Assembly (NCBI GenBank): GCA_003224085.1
Contig: QHYK01000041.1
Coordinates: 62,001 to 126,000, forward strand
Length of the DNA: 64,000 nt
DNA from: Acidobacteriota bacterium
GTDB taxonomy: Bacteria > Acidobacteriota > Terriglobia > Acidiferrales > UBA7541
Direction: 5' to 3'
The notes under the pieces are model-generated. The model did no database searches and had not been told where the DNA came from. It worked only from the letters and a program-made list of their open reading frames with translations. Positions 55,201 to 64,000 of the stretch are shown piece by piece. A program made the translations under genes and the position numbers. Position 1 is the first letter of the stretch. Each line of letters opens with the position of its first letter.

Positions 55201-55704
55201 GAGATACACGAGTTGCGCGAAATTGCGCCCGTTCAAAGGCAGCTCTCGCACCGCCCTTTCCGCGATAACCTCTCCGAGCTCGGAACTCTCCACGCGAACC
55301 AGCGGGGAGGCGGCCGCTACTTCCACTACCTCGTTTACATCGCCCACGCTCAGTGTCACGTCAACGCGGGCTTTGTCATCCACGTTCAGGATGATGTCGG
55401 CCGAAGCGGCTCGTTTGAAGCCGGACTTCTCTGCGCTCACACGGTAGGTCCCGGGAATGAGGAACGGAGCGTTGAAACTCCCGGTTTCGTCGGTCGTGTA
55501 CTCTTTGGATTCGTTCTTCTGAACGTCGGTAATGGTGACCTTGACTCCCGGCAGAGGTGCTCCTGAAGAATCACTGACCGTACCCACGATCGTGCCGGTC
55601 GTCACTTGCCCATTCGCGGAAAGCAAACCCACAAATGAGAGGCCAAACAGAGCAAAAAACGCCATCACAGCGCGTTCGCCGGAAATGCCTCGGCAAACGT
55701 TCAC
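52252..55704 (-). CDS. TonB-dependent receptor, Oar type
   Basis: A 1150-residue receptor: signal segment (AFFALFGLSFVGLLSANGQ), carboxypeptidase-regulatory-like domain (IVGTVSDSSGAPLPGVKVTI, GSFNAPFLIPGTYRVSAEKS), plug (LPLNGRNFAQLVYLVPGV, NTNAWLVDGIDNNEYTFNTV) and barrel ending LQLSLRLEF. Similar in layout to the 34630 gene. Start could be ATG 55704 or 55665. Confidence 0.95.
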   Translation of the reverse strand: MNVCRGISGERAVMAFFALFGLSFVGLLSANGQVTTGTIVGTVSDSSGAPLPGVKVTITDVQKNESKEYTTDETGSFNAPFLIPGTYRVSAEKSGFKRAASADIILNVDDKARVDVTLSVGDVNEVVEVAAASPLVRVESSELGEVIAERAVRELPLNGRNFAQLVYLVPGVTAGQAGENLSGASTFNPRAASDFNALGSQANTNAWLVDGIDNNEYTFNTVIVQPSVESIGEFKVLTGTFSAEFGRGAGVVSVSTKSGTNQFHGSAFEFLRNSYLDARNYFNAPFLKGIYQPVPPFRRSQFGASFGGPVVLPRVYNGHDRTFFFVDYYGLREFKGLTFVNSVPTAAERGGDFSNLTTTKGVFLPIYNPFSTTASSARSRFMCNGNVPVTPNPDGTQTGGTPCNIIPPQLIDQVGANVASIYPLPNLPGSFNNYVSAADRVVGDNGGNFRVDHRIGVNDSLFVRWSYENYSLVAPQGQAQCCLPTPASAAKQFDLGPFVAGLQNTQLTAQGMAMDEAHVFRANLVNEFIGGYGRTNPFTVQSDFAHNSATSLGIQGINVTPFATGLPNINVQDFTGLSGGPAFLPARPRQTNIQLSDTVSWTLGPHRTKFGFRWVHQQMSPFTNTNTRGSLNFGDNFTNDPTTNTGGDGVATLLLGFSTGGARGFLVQPYYLRNNEYAAFLQDDWKASNRLTLNLGVRYDVFTPDTEIHNRIANFDLQTLALVYAGVHGTSRAAGKSTQYGDIAPRVGFAYDVSGKGNTVIRGGYGMAYFPEQQSASNLLGQNVPFTISQNYSPPIYPLGSTMSGIPKIDNPFPPIAPVMPLTTAELDADNPAVIGHAFNNLTPYMESWNVDVERQLGASALAEIAYAGSRGIHLMFCYNPNEVQPGLGSLASRRLIQPLKDVSTITQCDPRNMSNFHSLQGKLTKRMSKGLQFLASYTFSKSLDYGGSAASGGGAVGNPQTVTNLRAGYGPSGFDVKHRFVGSWVYELPVGPGKPWLKSGFHSRLLGGWQLAGIATLSTGRPFSVTLNQGVNNGAPSWPNRICGGNLPSPDPALWFNIACFTKPPAYTYGNVGRGVLYGPGTLNWDLSMIKNTSLRESLRLQVRLDAFNTFNTPNFGFPNTAIGSPAPGQITSTVNDNRDLQLSLRLEF

Positions 55705-55973
55705 AGCTTATTCCCCTCCGAAACCACCTGAGTGTACTCCCGGCGTCGGCCAATTTCGACTGTAATTCTCCGATTGGTCGGTCGGGTTGTTCGCCCCCGG
55801 GTTTTCCCGGAGTACGTTGACAGCGGGCCCTGCCGGCGCCCTCAACGGTAGCCACTAGCTGCTAGCCTGCATTCTCGCAACAGACGGTAAATGCTAGGCA
55901 CGCAGCTTCGCTTTCCCACTCGTTTTCCTCGGCTCGTTCGCGGAGCGGCGCCGTGCCCTGCCAAGCCCGCCGA

Positions 55974-58460
55974 TTACCGCACTAGTTCCTTGGCATTCTT
56001 TGGCATCACGAAACAATAGGCGGTGTAACGCATCTCGCTCCAGGCAAGTTTCGGCAGTGGATAGCCGGGATAAAGTGGGGTCTCCACCGGCGTAAATCGC
56101 ACGCGTATGCTGATTGACGAGTGTCCGCGCGTCAAATCGCGTCCGATGAGAAATTCGTCGTCCCTAAATCGGCGATTGGAGGTCTTCACGATGTGCTGTG
56201 TTGCGCCGAGTTCATCGGGTGGGTTAGAAAATACCGTAGTGTTCGACCCTGCCAGGTACCAAATGCCGGCACTGCGCCATGGCCTTTGCTTGCCCGTGCC
56301 GGACGTTTCGGCAACGAAAACCTCGGCCCGCTGGTTCGGATAGGAGTAGTCGAGTTTGCGTCGCAGCAACACGCCCCAATTGTCGGGGCGCAATTTCAGT
56401 GTGAATTCAGAAGCTCCTGTAGTGATTCGCCCGCCGTCGGGCTCAGCAGGAAAAATCTCCTTGCCGTTCAAATGGTCCACTCCCGATTCGTAACGCGAAA
56501 CCACCTCCATCAGTTCGGAGGCCTGCGGCGAGCTGTAACCGTGGGCTGCTTCGCTTTTCGCATCGCCGATTTTCAGCTCGTCAGTCTTGACCAGCGTCGG
56601 CTGGGGTATGCCGTACCAGTAGGCCACGGTCTCGTAATGTTCGCTCGACTGATCCTCACCTCCATGTTCGAGCCCGATAAGCGCATTCTTGCCGAAGGGC
56701 ATCAGGTCGGAAAGGAGAAAACGGTAAGCGGATTCGATGTTGTCTTCCTCGTTCTTGGCCTCGCTCGGTTTGCGCGCTCCAGTTGGGTGGCCTGCGAAGG
56801 CCAGCGTCATGTTTTCGCCGCCCCAATAATCACCCCCTCCTCCCCATTCCTCCGTGCCTGTGCCTTGCACCTGCGGCGTACGGCTATCGTCAAAAAAGAA
56901 GCGCGGGTCGCCCTCCAGAGTCGAAAGCTCGGCTCGATGGGAAAAAATGAAAGACGTACCTACAAGATGCCCCGACCAATCGCCGCCGCCTTCGGTTTTG
57001 GTCGTGTCCAGCAGCACCAAATCTCTTCCCGGTTCAGGATTGGGATGATTCCGGTACGTGGCGTGAAAATATGCCACTTCGTTGCGGGCGGCGCGCAACG
57101 GGAGATACTTCACCCTCCAGTGAATTTGCGAAAATCGCGTTCGCGGTTCCGTGCCATCCGAGGGCGCGGACAACTCTATCCGCGCAGACCGAAAAAACGG
57201 CATCGGAAAATAACACGCCAGATATACACGCTGCTCATCGAAACGGATGTTCGCCGGGAAAGCTTTGACCAGGAATTCGCGTCCGTCGCGGTTGTAAAGC
57301 GTCCCGGCGCCAAAAAAGAGCGCCACAGGAGCGTCGATAGAAGGTGTCGGCCTTTCATCCCAGGTCACTCGCAGCCGCACGCGAGAAAACGCTACGGCTT
57401 GTTCGCGAGGAATCGAAAGCTCTAAAGTGCGCAGCATCGAAGGCGCGGCATTGATTTTTGTTAAAGTGACGGTGCCTCTTTCCGACAGGGCCATCTCGCC
57501 CGAAGACTCGCGCACTTGCAATCGGTCGCGTTCCTCTGTCCCCGGCTCAGGAGCAAGGTCGCTGCCCGCGCGCCGGATCAATTGCAACACGTCCGGATCC
57601 GGCGGCTGCTCCCGGAAAGTCGGGATCGGTTGCGAGAGCTGGGCGCCGGGCACATACAGCTGGTAAATGTAGTAGCCCGTGCCGTAGTGCGTGCGGGAAT
57701 AGGCCATCTGGAACGATTGCCTGAAGCCGATGGGCACCCAGCTCAAGTCCGCGCCTCGCGTATCCGACCAGGTCCACGTCAGCGGATTGGGAAAGGCCAG
57801 TTGCGGCAAAAACACCGAGCCGGGCGCGGGATGGTTTGGATCAGCCGTACTTGTTTCCTGCACGACATAATCGTGGCCGTCCACAACGTAATGCCAGGGG
57901 CTCCCATGCCAGTGGTTATAGCGCGCGAAATAGAGCACGCCAGATCCTGCAAGGTCGAGAGTGACGTTGAAGTTATCTGCAACCTGATAGAGAAAATGGC
58001 TCGCATCAGCAGCTTCATTTCCCCCGCTGCGGTCGTAAGTGCTGCGCATGTAGGTGCGTGCGCCTATGCGCAGGTAAGGCCAACGCTCCCACATCCGCAA
58101 AGCGTCCAGGCCCACTGGAATCATCGGCGGCTCAGAAGCTCCACGTTCCTCGGCCGCCGAAGGCGTACTGTTCCTGCCGGCGTTCCTCGCGGGGAGCAAA
58201 CTCGAAGCATCTCGGCCCTCAATGCCGAGAAGCATTAACCGCATCACCGTCGTGCTTTCAGAGGTTGGGGACAAAACAGAGTGAATCACCAGAAACGCGG
58301 AGACCACTCCGGAAAACGCCAGGGAAAAGAGCGTTGACCGCACCAAGCTTCTTATAGCTGGCGCCCTGATTTCTTGCTTGCCACTGTCGCTAGCTTCAGT
58401 TAAAAGCAAACTACTAAGTCCTTTGCGGATTGTCGGTGCCTCGTGACGTGGTGAGCCCAC
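55974..58460 (-). CDS. DUF2961 / GH172-like protein
   Basis: An 828-residue protein with one N-terminal membrane helix (LVRSTLFSLAFSGVVSAFLV) and two related beta-jellyroll halves. The second half has the family signature PRFFFDDSRTPQVQGTGTEE followed by GGENMTLAFAGHP. DUF2961 contains the GH172 glycosidases; catalytic Glu/Asp positions cannot be proved from sequence alone. It is divergent in 'GTEEWGGGGDYWGG'. An extracytoplasmic location is likely. Confidence 0.7.
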   Translation of the reverse strand: MGSPRHEAPTIRKGLSSLLLTEASDSGKQEIRAPAIRSLVRSTLFSLAFSGVVSAFLVIHSVLSPTSESTTVMRLMLLGIEGRDASSLLPARNAGRNSTPSAAEERGASEPPMIPVGLDALRMWERWPYLRIGARTYMRSTYDRSGGNEAADASHFLYQVADNFNVTLDLAGSGVLYFARYNHWHGSPWHYVVDGHDYVVQETSTADPNHPAPGSVFLPQLAFPNPLTWTWSDTRGADLSWVPIGFRQSFQMAYSRTHYGTGYYIYQLYVPGAQLSQPIPTFREQPPDPDVLQLIRRAGSDLAPEPGTEERDRLQVRESSGEMALSERGTVTLTKINAAPSMLRTLELSIPREQAVAFSRVRLRVTWDERPTPSIDAPVALFFGAGTLYNRDGREFLVKAFPANIRFDEQRVYLACYFPMPFFRSARIELSAPSDGTEPRTRFSQIHWRVKYLPLRAARNEVAYFHATYRNHPNPEPGRDLVLLDTTKTEGGGDWSGHLVGTSFIFSHRAELSTLEGDPRFFFDDSRTPQVQGTGTEEWGGGGDYWGGENMTLAFAGHPTGARKPSEAKNEEDNIESAYRFLLSDLMPFGKNALIGLEHGGEDQSSEHYETVAYWYGIPQPTLVKTDELKIGDAKSEAAHGYSSPQASELMEVVSRYESGVDHLNGKEIFPAEPDGGRITTGASEFTLKLRPDNWGVLLRRKLDYSYPNQRAEVFVAETSGTGKQRPWRSAGIWYLAGSNTTVFSNPPDELGATQHIVKTSNRRFRDDEFLIGRDLTRGHSSISIRVRFTPVETPLYPGYPLPKLAWSEMRYTAYCFVMPKNAKELVR

Positions 58461-58867
58461 TTTCGGGCATCGACCTTGAGGACCAAGCGAAACGGATACG
58501 AATAATCGCCGCCGTTGGGCGAGGCAATGCGGAGAAAACCTTAAATTAAATTAGGTTGGCGCAAATTACCTAGATTGGGTATTCCCTGGCGACCTTGGTG
58601 TCCCCAAGACCCTGGCCCCGACGAGATACAACGAATTTGGTCCTGGCGTCAGACTCGCACATTCGCCTGGCTTTAGCAACGGGGCGTTGGAGCAAACGGA
58701 TTTCGGTTTCCCTGTTCGCAGATGCCTGACGGCCTTACCGGAGAAGTGACGTACTAGGTGCAAGATGTTTAGCTTCCGGACTGATCAGGCAGGTTGGATT
58801 GCGCTCTCGACAGCTTCGCCACGGTCTGGTATATCTGCCGTGCTTTCATGTCGATGGAGAAATCACC

Positions 58868-59983
58868 ATGCAACTGCGCAAGCGCCTAATCTGGGTCTTT
58901 TTTCTTCTTGCTCCCGCGGTTCGCTTACAACTCGGTGCTACGCCAAGGCCGGAAAAGGAACAGCATCGGCTCTATGTCGCGGTTCCGGGCATTCGCAATG
59001 ACCTGGAATACGGCGGCGTCGGCCTTTTGGTCTACGACATCGATTCTGGCTATAAATTCATAAAGCGAATTCCAACCTGGGACGTGCCCCCGGGCCAGGC
59101 GGCTGAGAACGTAAAGGGTATCGCTGCAAACGCGAGGACTGGCAAGCTCTACGTCAGCACGATAAAGCGTGTAGCCTGCTTTGACCTCACTACGGAAAAG
59201 AAAGTCTGGGAGAGGACCTACGACGGCGGCTCTGATCGCTTAGCCATCTCTCCCGACGGAAAAATACTCTACGTGCCTTCTCTCGAAGGCCCCGATTGGA
59301 AGGTCGTGGACGCAGAGACCGGAGAAGTACTTACAAAGATCAACCTCGATTCCGGTGCGCATAACACGATTTACGGACCCGATGGCTCCCGTGTTTACCT
59401 TGCCGGCTTGCGCTCGCCCATCCTTTCTGTGGCGGACACGAAAACCCACACCGTTGTGAACCAGATAGGTCCCTTCAGCAATTCGATTCGCCCCTTCACC
59501 ATCAATGGGAGCCAGACGCTTTGCTTCGTCAACGTCAACGAGTTGCTCGGCTTTGAGGTGGGTGACTGCAAGACCGGAAGGATGCTGTATCGCGTCGAGG
59601 TAACCGGCTATCAGAAAGGTCCGACCAAGCGCCATGGCTGCCCAAGCCATGGCATCGCGCTTACGCCCGATGAAAAAGAGCTGTGGCTTGCCGATAGCGC
59701 CAACAGCAGCATCCACGTCTTCGATGTCACCGTAATGCCGCCCAAGCAGAAGACAAGCATCAAGCTGCGCGACCAACCCGGCTGGATCACCTTCAGCATC
59801 GACGGCGCGCGCGCTTATCCCTCCACCGGCGACGTCATCGACACCAGCACCAAACGCATTGTGGCCACACTCGAAAGCGAAACGGGAAAACACGTCGAGA
59901 GCGAAAAATTACTGGAAGTCGTCTTTGCCGGAGGCCGCCCCGTTCGCGCCGGCGATCAGTTCGCCATCGGCCACAAGCCATGA
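58868..59983 (+). CDS. YVTN/YncE-type beta-propeller protein
   Basis: A 371-residue exported protein: signal peptide (LRKRLIWVFFLLAPAVRLQL) and repeated propeller blades (AISPDGKILYVPSLEGPDWK, TIYGPDGSRVYLAGLRSPIL, ALTPDEKELWLADSANSSIH). Such seven-bladed proteins bind ligands or partners at the surface or in the periplasm. ATG 58868 follows GGAG; an upstream in-frame start exists. Confidence 0.8.
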   Translation: MQLRKRLIWVFFLLAPAVRLQLGATPRPEKEQHRLYVAVPGIRNDLEYGGVGLLVYDIDSGYKFIKRIPTWDVPPGQAAENVKGIAANARTGKLYVSTIKRVACFDLTTEKKVWERTYDGGSDRLAISPDGKILYVPSLEGPDWKVVDAETGEVLTKINLDSGAHNTIYGPDGSRVYLAGLRSPILSVADTKTHTVVNQIGPFSNSIRPFTINGSQTLCFVNVNELLGFEVGDCKTGRMLYRVEVTGYQKGPTKRHGCPSHGIALTPDEKELWLADSANSSIHVFDVTVMPPKQKTSIKLRDQPGWITFSIDGARAYPSTGDVIDTSTKRIVATLESETGKHVESEKLLEVVFAGGRPVRAGDQFAIGHKP

Positions 59984-60170
59984 TTGTTTAAGGCTCTGCG
60001 CCTCGAAGCTTGGGGATGGGCGATTCCTCGAAGTTCGCACTGACTCGCCACGTCCACGTCCGGATTAACGCACTAATCGGAAGTCAAAATGCTTCCAAAA
60101 ACCACTTCCTCGGTAACCCAAATTTCCGGGAGTCGACCACATTTCCGTTTTCAACGGGAGCCGCGTGTTT

Positions 60171-60998
60171 TTATTTCGTAGGGTCCGGTGCTGCTGCGTT
60201 CAGTGCAATCTCAAGGTGGCAGTGCGGCGTCATCAACTCGACCCGCTTCTCTTGCTCCTCGACATATTGCCTGAGACGTTCGCGTTCAGTTTTGCCTTTT
60301 TGCGGTCCATACGCTTGCGGCTGTTGCATGGCCCGCAAGGTCGAGGTGTCCATTCCGAAGAATCCCCGTCCGGATTTATCCATCGCCTCTAAGCGCCGCT
60401 TATTTAATTCTGTCAACACCGCCGCGACCGGGTGATCGTTCGTGGAGTCTGCCAGAGCATTTCGTATCAACTCGTCTGCTTCCTTCATCTCCTTCAACGC
60501 CCCCTGCCGATTAGCGAGCGTCCGCTTGAAAGCATCCTTGTCCTGTTCGTCGTAGGTGCCGTCAGTGTAGAAGACTGCACCGGCAATCGCGTCCACGTCC
60601 GAGGCGCTGTCGATTCCCGTCAGAGTTTTGTCGCGTGTTTCGCCTGCGAGGAAGATGCCGTAGCCTTTGGGGAAGATTGCGTTGGCACTATTTTGCTGCC
60701 GTGTGCTTTCCGATGCGCCGGGGTCTTTTGCCATTTGGCTAGTGATTAGCAGGCCCAACATATCCTCCATCGATTCCGACCGGCCATTCTCGTCCAGAGT
60801 CCCGTCTGGCTTCTTGTGCCGGATGATGATGGTGTAGCTGGTGATGTCTTTGCCCGAGTTATTGAGGGCGTGCAAAACAAGCACCTTCGGCTGCGCGTAG
60901 TAGTCCGACGTAATCACCACCGGCACCGTCTGCCCCCGCGCCGGGGAAGCTCCAAGCGAAAATGCGACGCACAACACTGCCAAAATTGTTGATTTCAT
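60171..60998 (-). CDS. Secreted coiled-coil protein (paralogue of 49824)
   Basis: A 275-residue exported protein: signal peptide (ILAVLCVAFSLGASPARGQ), beta-sandwich-like part (KVLVLHALNNSGKDITSYTI), and a C-terminal coiled coil (KGKTERERLRQYVEEQEKRV). Shares layout and partial sequence with the 49824 gene, with which it forms a small paralogous pair on opposite strands. Role unknown. Confidence 0.75.
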   Translation of the reverse strand: MKSTILAVLCVAFSLGASPARGQTVPVVITSDYYAQPKVLVLHALNNSGKDITSYTIIIRHKKPDGTLDENGRSESMEDMLGLLITSQMAKDPGASESTRQQNSANAIFPKGYGIFLAGETRDKTLTGIDSASDVDAIAGAVFYTDGTYDEQDKDAFKRTLANRQGALKEMKEADELIRNALADSTNDHPVAAVLTELNKRRLEAMDKSGRGFFGMDTSTLRAMQQPQAYGPQKGKTERERLRQYVEEQEKRVELMTPHCHLEIALNAAAPDPTK

Positions 60999-61117
60999 GT
61001 TCGTCCTCCGATCTGCCTCGCAAATTCATGCACGTCAAACGCGAAGCGAGGGAACGGTCCGACCAATCCAGAGAGTATCAGGGCCATTTGGAATGGACAA
61101 TCCGGAGCAAGTACTGA

Positions 61118-62430
61118 TTAACCGTTCGCGCGGGCCTCGAGGGGATAGACTGGTTTGACACTGAATTTGATTTTCGCGCCCGCAACAGTGCCGCCCATCT
61201 TGATGCGATTTGCAGAAGTGTCGGAAGGGGCGCCGACGCCTGAAAGTTCTGCCGGCTGCACTGTCTCCGCGGAAGTCAGGAGCAGACTGCAGTTCGGAGA
61301 GGAAGGCAGGCAAGAAAGTCTCCCTCTGCGGATAAGCTGGAGTTCTGTGGCTTCGGGAAAGCAATCGGGGAATGAAGCTGCTTCAATATCCGTGGAGAGT
61401 TGAGTGAGCTCATCTTCTCCTGTGATGAATTTCACTGCACGAACTTTCGGCCCAGGCGATAAGAGAATCCAAAACTCGGCTATTCCTTCTGTTTGATGCG
61501 AGTTCTTGGATTTGAATCGTCCGTGCTTCCTTGAGTTGCGGTTTTGCTTGTTCGGCCAGTGCGTCAATGTCGCTGTCGCTGCCGAGAAGTGAGGCAAGAC
61601 GCCCTCGAGTCTCCGGCATCGGATTGGTGGTAGCGAGTGCTAGCTCGTACAGGTGAATCGCCTCTGCTTTGCGGCCTTGCTTTACGTAGATTTGTGCCAG
61701 GTGATCACAGACTTCGCCTGTGGAATGCAATAGCCATGCACTTTTTACGTATTTCTCAGCTTCAGACAGCTTGCCCTGTTGAAATCGGATCCACCCGAAT
61801 GTATCCCCATAGGCACCGAGAGATGCAGTGTGGCGAACATCTTCATTGGTGACATGATCGAGAGAAGTGCTCTGCATCTGCAGGACAGTCGCCGCGATCG
61901 CGGATTCCGCATACTTCTGAGCCTGGTCCAGGTCCAAATTGTCGAGTGCCATCTCGTAGGCGGCCGCGTTCCACCGGAAGGGAACCGGCTGAAGCTCCAC
62001 GGATCGCATGAAAGATTTTGCCGCTTTTTCGGGCTGGCCCGTTTTTGCGTACGCCCGACCCAAATTGAACGGCACGGCAGGATCCTCCGGTGTAATGGAC
62101 GCCGCAGTCTCTAATTCGGGTATGGCTTTTTCATATTGCTGAAGCAGGATGTAGACTCTGCCAAGATTCGCGTACGCCCATTGATCTCGCGGTTTGATCT
62201 CGATTTGTTTCTGATACTGAGGAATCGCTTCTTCGTACTTTTTCTGTCCCGCTAGAGCTTGGCCAAGATTGTTATAAGCAGCAGCGTCGGAAGGGTTCAA
62301 TGCGATCGCTTTTCGGAGAGCGAACTCTGCCTTGTCATATTTTCCGAGCGTGTTGTAGGTCCAGCCGAGATAATTCCAAGCGAATTTGTGATTCGGATCC
62401 TTGGCGACGGATAGTGTTGTGGTTTGAGGA
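61118..62430 (-). pseudogene. TPR protein with truncated TonB-like C-terminus
   Basis: Minus strand from ~62430 encodes at least five TPR units (HKFAWNYLGWTYNTLGKYDK, AAYNNLGQALAGQKKYEEAI, WAYANLGRVYILLQQYEKAI). At ~61490 one extra base shifts the frame; the other frame continues IAEFWILLSPGPKVRAVKF and then a partial TonB C-terminal motif (GGTVAGAKIKFSVKPVYPLE) that ends early at ARANG-stop. There is no start codon before the repeats except ATG 62300. The frame 62300-61410 could give a 296-residue TPR protein. Confidence 0.65.
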
Positions 62431-62466
62431 CACCCTTCCAGCCTTGATGCTCGTTTTCACTTTCAT
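62335..62466 (-). CDS. Short MKVKT..KAG-type peptide, 3' part replaced
   Basis: ATG 62466 with a strong ribosome-binding site (GGAG, 8 bp upstream) starts MKVKTSIKAGRVSSNHN, which I recall as the conserved start of small (about 50-100 residue) Acidobacteria peptides of unknown role. Here only ~17 residues are native; the rest (to TGA, 44 codons) reads the TPR region out of frame. A deletion seems to have joined the peptide's start to the TPR gene. Confidence 0.4.
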   Translation of the reverse strand: MKVKTSIKAGRVSSNHNTIRRQGSESQIRLELSRLDLQHARKI

Positions 62467-62694
62467 GGTCTGTCTCCTCTCTCAGAGTTATTGAGGTTCT
62501 TCCCTCTGTCTCTAACAGCGCAAAACAGCGGCCGTTTTAATCATCTGCGCGTGAAATAAATTTGCAGAGAGTACAAGGTTCCTAACCTGCTGATTTGCAT
62601 TGGTTTTCGCAATGTTTTCGCATTTGACAGCAGATTTAAGAGGCGCTAGGCTACGCCCCCCCAGGGACGTTTCCCATCCCAGAGAACCCCCTGT

Positions 62695-63267
62695 GGAGCA
62701 TGAGCCTCCAAGCGAGGGCACGCAGTTGTTGCAGGTATGGCGGGGGCGGGTGTCTGCAAGGCACTCGACGCCCTGCTCCCCCTGGTCTACAAGGAATTGC
62801 ATCGTGCGGCCCACTTCCAACTGAGGAACGAACGGCCAAACCACACGTTACAGAGCGCCGCTCTGGGGCATGAGGGGTACCTTCGGCTGGTCGGGATGAG
62901 CCGTCTCCAGGGGAGCCGCACTCATTTCTTTGCCATTGCCGCCCAGCTTATGCGCCAGATTCTGGTCGGCTATGCGCGCCGCCACGGTGCGGCGAAGCGC
63001 GGTGCCAGCGTCCCCAAGCTCTCCCTCGAGGAAGGGACGATGATGTCCCGCCGAAAAGATATCGACATTGTGGCCTCGATGATGCTCTTATAGGTCTGGC
63101 CAAAATCGATCCGCGCCAGAGCCGAGTTGTAGAATTGCGTTTTTTTTCCCGGGCTCTCCTTGAAGGTTTCTGAGGCACTGGAAATTGCTCCGGCTACAGT
63201 GGAGCGAGATTGGACGGCTGCCCGTGCATGGATGCATCGGGAGATCTCCAGGAATTCCCACGTATGA
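62695..63267 (+). pseudogene. ECF-type sigma factor, frameshifted
   Basis: Four frame segments reproduce a TIGR02999-like sigma factor: EPPSEGTQLLQVWRGR; LDALLPLVYKELHRAAHFQL with RTHFFAIAAQLMRQILVGYA; DDALIGLAKIDPRQSRVVEL with RFF; and GLSLKVSEALEIAPATVERD with ARAWMHREIS. Frameshifts lie near 62750, 63092 and 63150, so no functional sigma factor is made. Its last frame ends at TGA 63265-63267, overlapping the kinase ATG. Confidence 0.75.
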
Positions 63268-64000
63268 ATACCGAGCGTTGGGCGCGGACCAAACAGATTT
63301 TGGAAGAAGCGCTCCGGATAGCGCCTGAGCAGCGGCCAGCCTATCTGGACTTGGTTTGCGGCGCGGATAGCGAAATGCGCGCCGAAGTAGAATCGCTCAT
63401 TGCTTCCCACGCGCAGGCAGGCAGCGAGTTTCTCGCGGCAGCCGCTCCGGAACTTCTGAATCTTAGTTCCTCTGTTAAGCTGCCCAGGCTGCCGCTGAAC
63501 CAGCTAATTGGACATTACAGGCTGGTCGAAGAAGCCGGCCGAGGTGCGATGGGGGTGGTGTACAAGGCTGAGGATACGCGTCTGCACCGCTTCGTGGCAT
63601 TGAAGTTTCTTCCGGAAGAAGTCGGAGAGAACTCGGTAGCCTTAGCACGGTTTCGCCGTGAGGCAGAGGCCGCGTCTGCCCTGAACCATCCCAATATCGT
63701 TACCATCTACGAAGTCGGGCAGGACGGTTCCACTCACTACATTGCGATGGAGCTGATAGAGGGGAAGACGCTGCGCGAACTGCTTGTCGCCAGCTTGCTG
63801 CCAATGCGAAAAGCAATTGAAATCGCGGCGCAGGTTGCGGACGGGCTGGCCAAGGCGCATGAAGCGGGCATCGCGCACAGGGACTTAAAGCCCGAGAACC
63901 TGATGGTCTCTGACGATGGATTCGTCAAAATCCTCGACTTTGGCCTGGCAAAGCTCGCGTCGACCAGCGGAGAGCTGTCGGATACGGGCACTCTGTCCGC
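63264..64000 (+). CDS. Serine/threonine protein kinase (runs off window)
   Basis: ATG 63264 overlaps the sigma stop (ATGA). N-terminal ~75 residues (RWARTKQILEEALRIAPEQR, SEMRAEVESLIASHAQAG) precede the kinase: [13 protein letters not shown] near residue 90, lysine in ALKFLP, HRDLKPENLM near 207, DFGLAKL near 226. Activation segment, C-lobe and any sensor domain lie beyond the window. Intact as far as seen. The sigma gene in front of it is broken. Confidence 0.9.
   Translation, partial: MNTERWARTKQILEEALRIAPEQRPAYLDLVCGADSEMRAEVESLIASHAQAGSEFLAAAAPELLNLSSSVKLPRLPLNQLIGHYRLVEEAGRGAMGVVYKAEDTRLHRFVALKFLPEEVGENSVALARFRREAEAASALNHPNIVTIYEVGQDGSTHYIAMELIEGKTLRELLVASLLPMRKAIEIAAQVADGLAKAHEAGIAHRDLKPENLMVSDDGFVKILDFGLAKLASTSGELSDTGTLS

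Noticed and set aside
1-64000. CRISPR arrays, rRNA and tRNA genes
   Set aside because: No regularly spaced repeats, no rRNA-like conserved segments and no convincing tRNA cloverleaf seen by eye.

Overview
The window looks like a chromosomal segment of an Acidobacteriota member. The indicators are three large TonB-dependent receptors with an N-terminal carboxypeptidase-regulatory-like domain (Oar type), serine/threonine kinases of the '[11 protein letters not shown]...ALKFLP' type (one directly behind an ECF sigma gene, sharing ATGA), secreted Acidobacteria-style proteins of unknown function, and high GC. This is judged from family patterns only; no search was run.

Layout. 0-9 kb: a kinase gene broken by foreign sequence, a hydantoinase/carbamoylase fragment, a TonB receptor, an Rhs remnant, two related membrane-anchored proteins, then a small accessory patch (DUF6429-like, RelE-type toxin and antitoxin, an XRE regulator whose 5' end and operator are duplicated, an IS66 remnant). 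9.2-23.5 kb: one dense co-directional conjugation-type type IV secretion (T4SS) cluster: VirB2, B3, B4, a small membrane protein, B9, B10, B5, B6, B8, a second small membrane protein, two winged-helix proteins, VirD4 coupling protein, VirB11 and a RepB-type primase. Most junctions overlap or abut. I see no relaxase, integrase or VirB1/VirB7. A 189-bp element with 14-bp perfect inverted ends sits just before VirB2. 23.6-31.4 kb: a cargo-like zone with XRE-ImmA/IrrE plus PIN, a probable ADP-ribosyltransferase, an MNT/HEPN pair with a nonsense-interrupted HEPN, and Phd-Doc. 31.6-44.7 kb: a VirB11 remnant, a protein joining RNA-polymerase alpha-CTD-like and sigma region 4-like domains, a TonB receptor flanked by two DUF932 remnants, mazE with a broken mazF, a second primase remnant and ParDE. 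44.8-64 kb: mostly chromosomal-looking cell-envelope genes (phospholipase C/phosphoesterase, BamA/TamA-type barrel, TonB receptor, DUF2961/GH172-like protein, beta-propeller, two related secreted coiled-coil proteins), then a frameshifted TPR/TonB-like gene, a frameshifted ECF sigma gene and a kinase running off the end.

Together: an integrated conjugative-type element with its secretion machinery intact, surrounded by remnants of at least one related element (VirB11 and primase fragments homologous to the intact genes) and many toxin-antitoxin modules. In three modules the toxin is broken while its partner is intact. The strongest leads for something undescribed are the alpha-CTD/sigma4 fusion gene, the free-standing ADP-ribosyltransferase with a 48-bp exact repeat also found inside the broken kinase, the inverted-repeat element in front of the T4SS, and the two winged-helix genes between VirB8 and VirD4.
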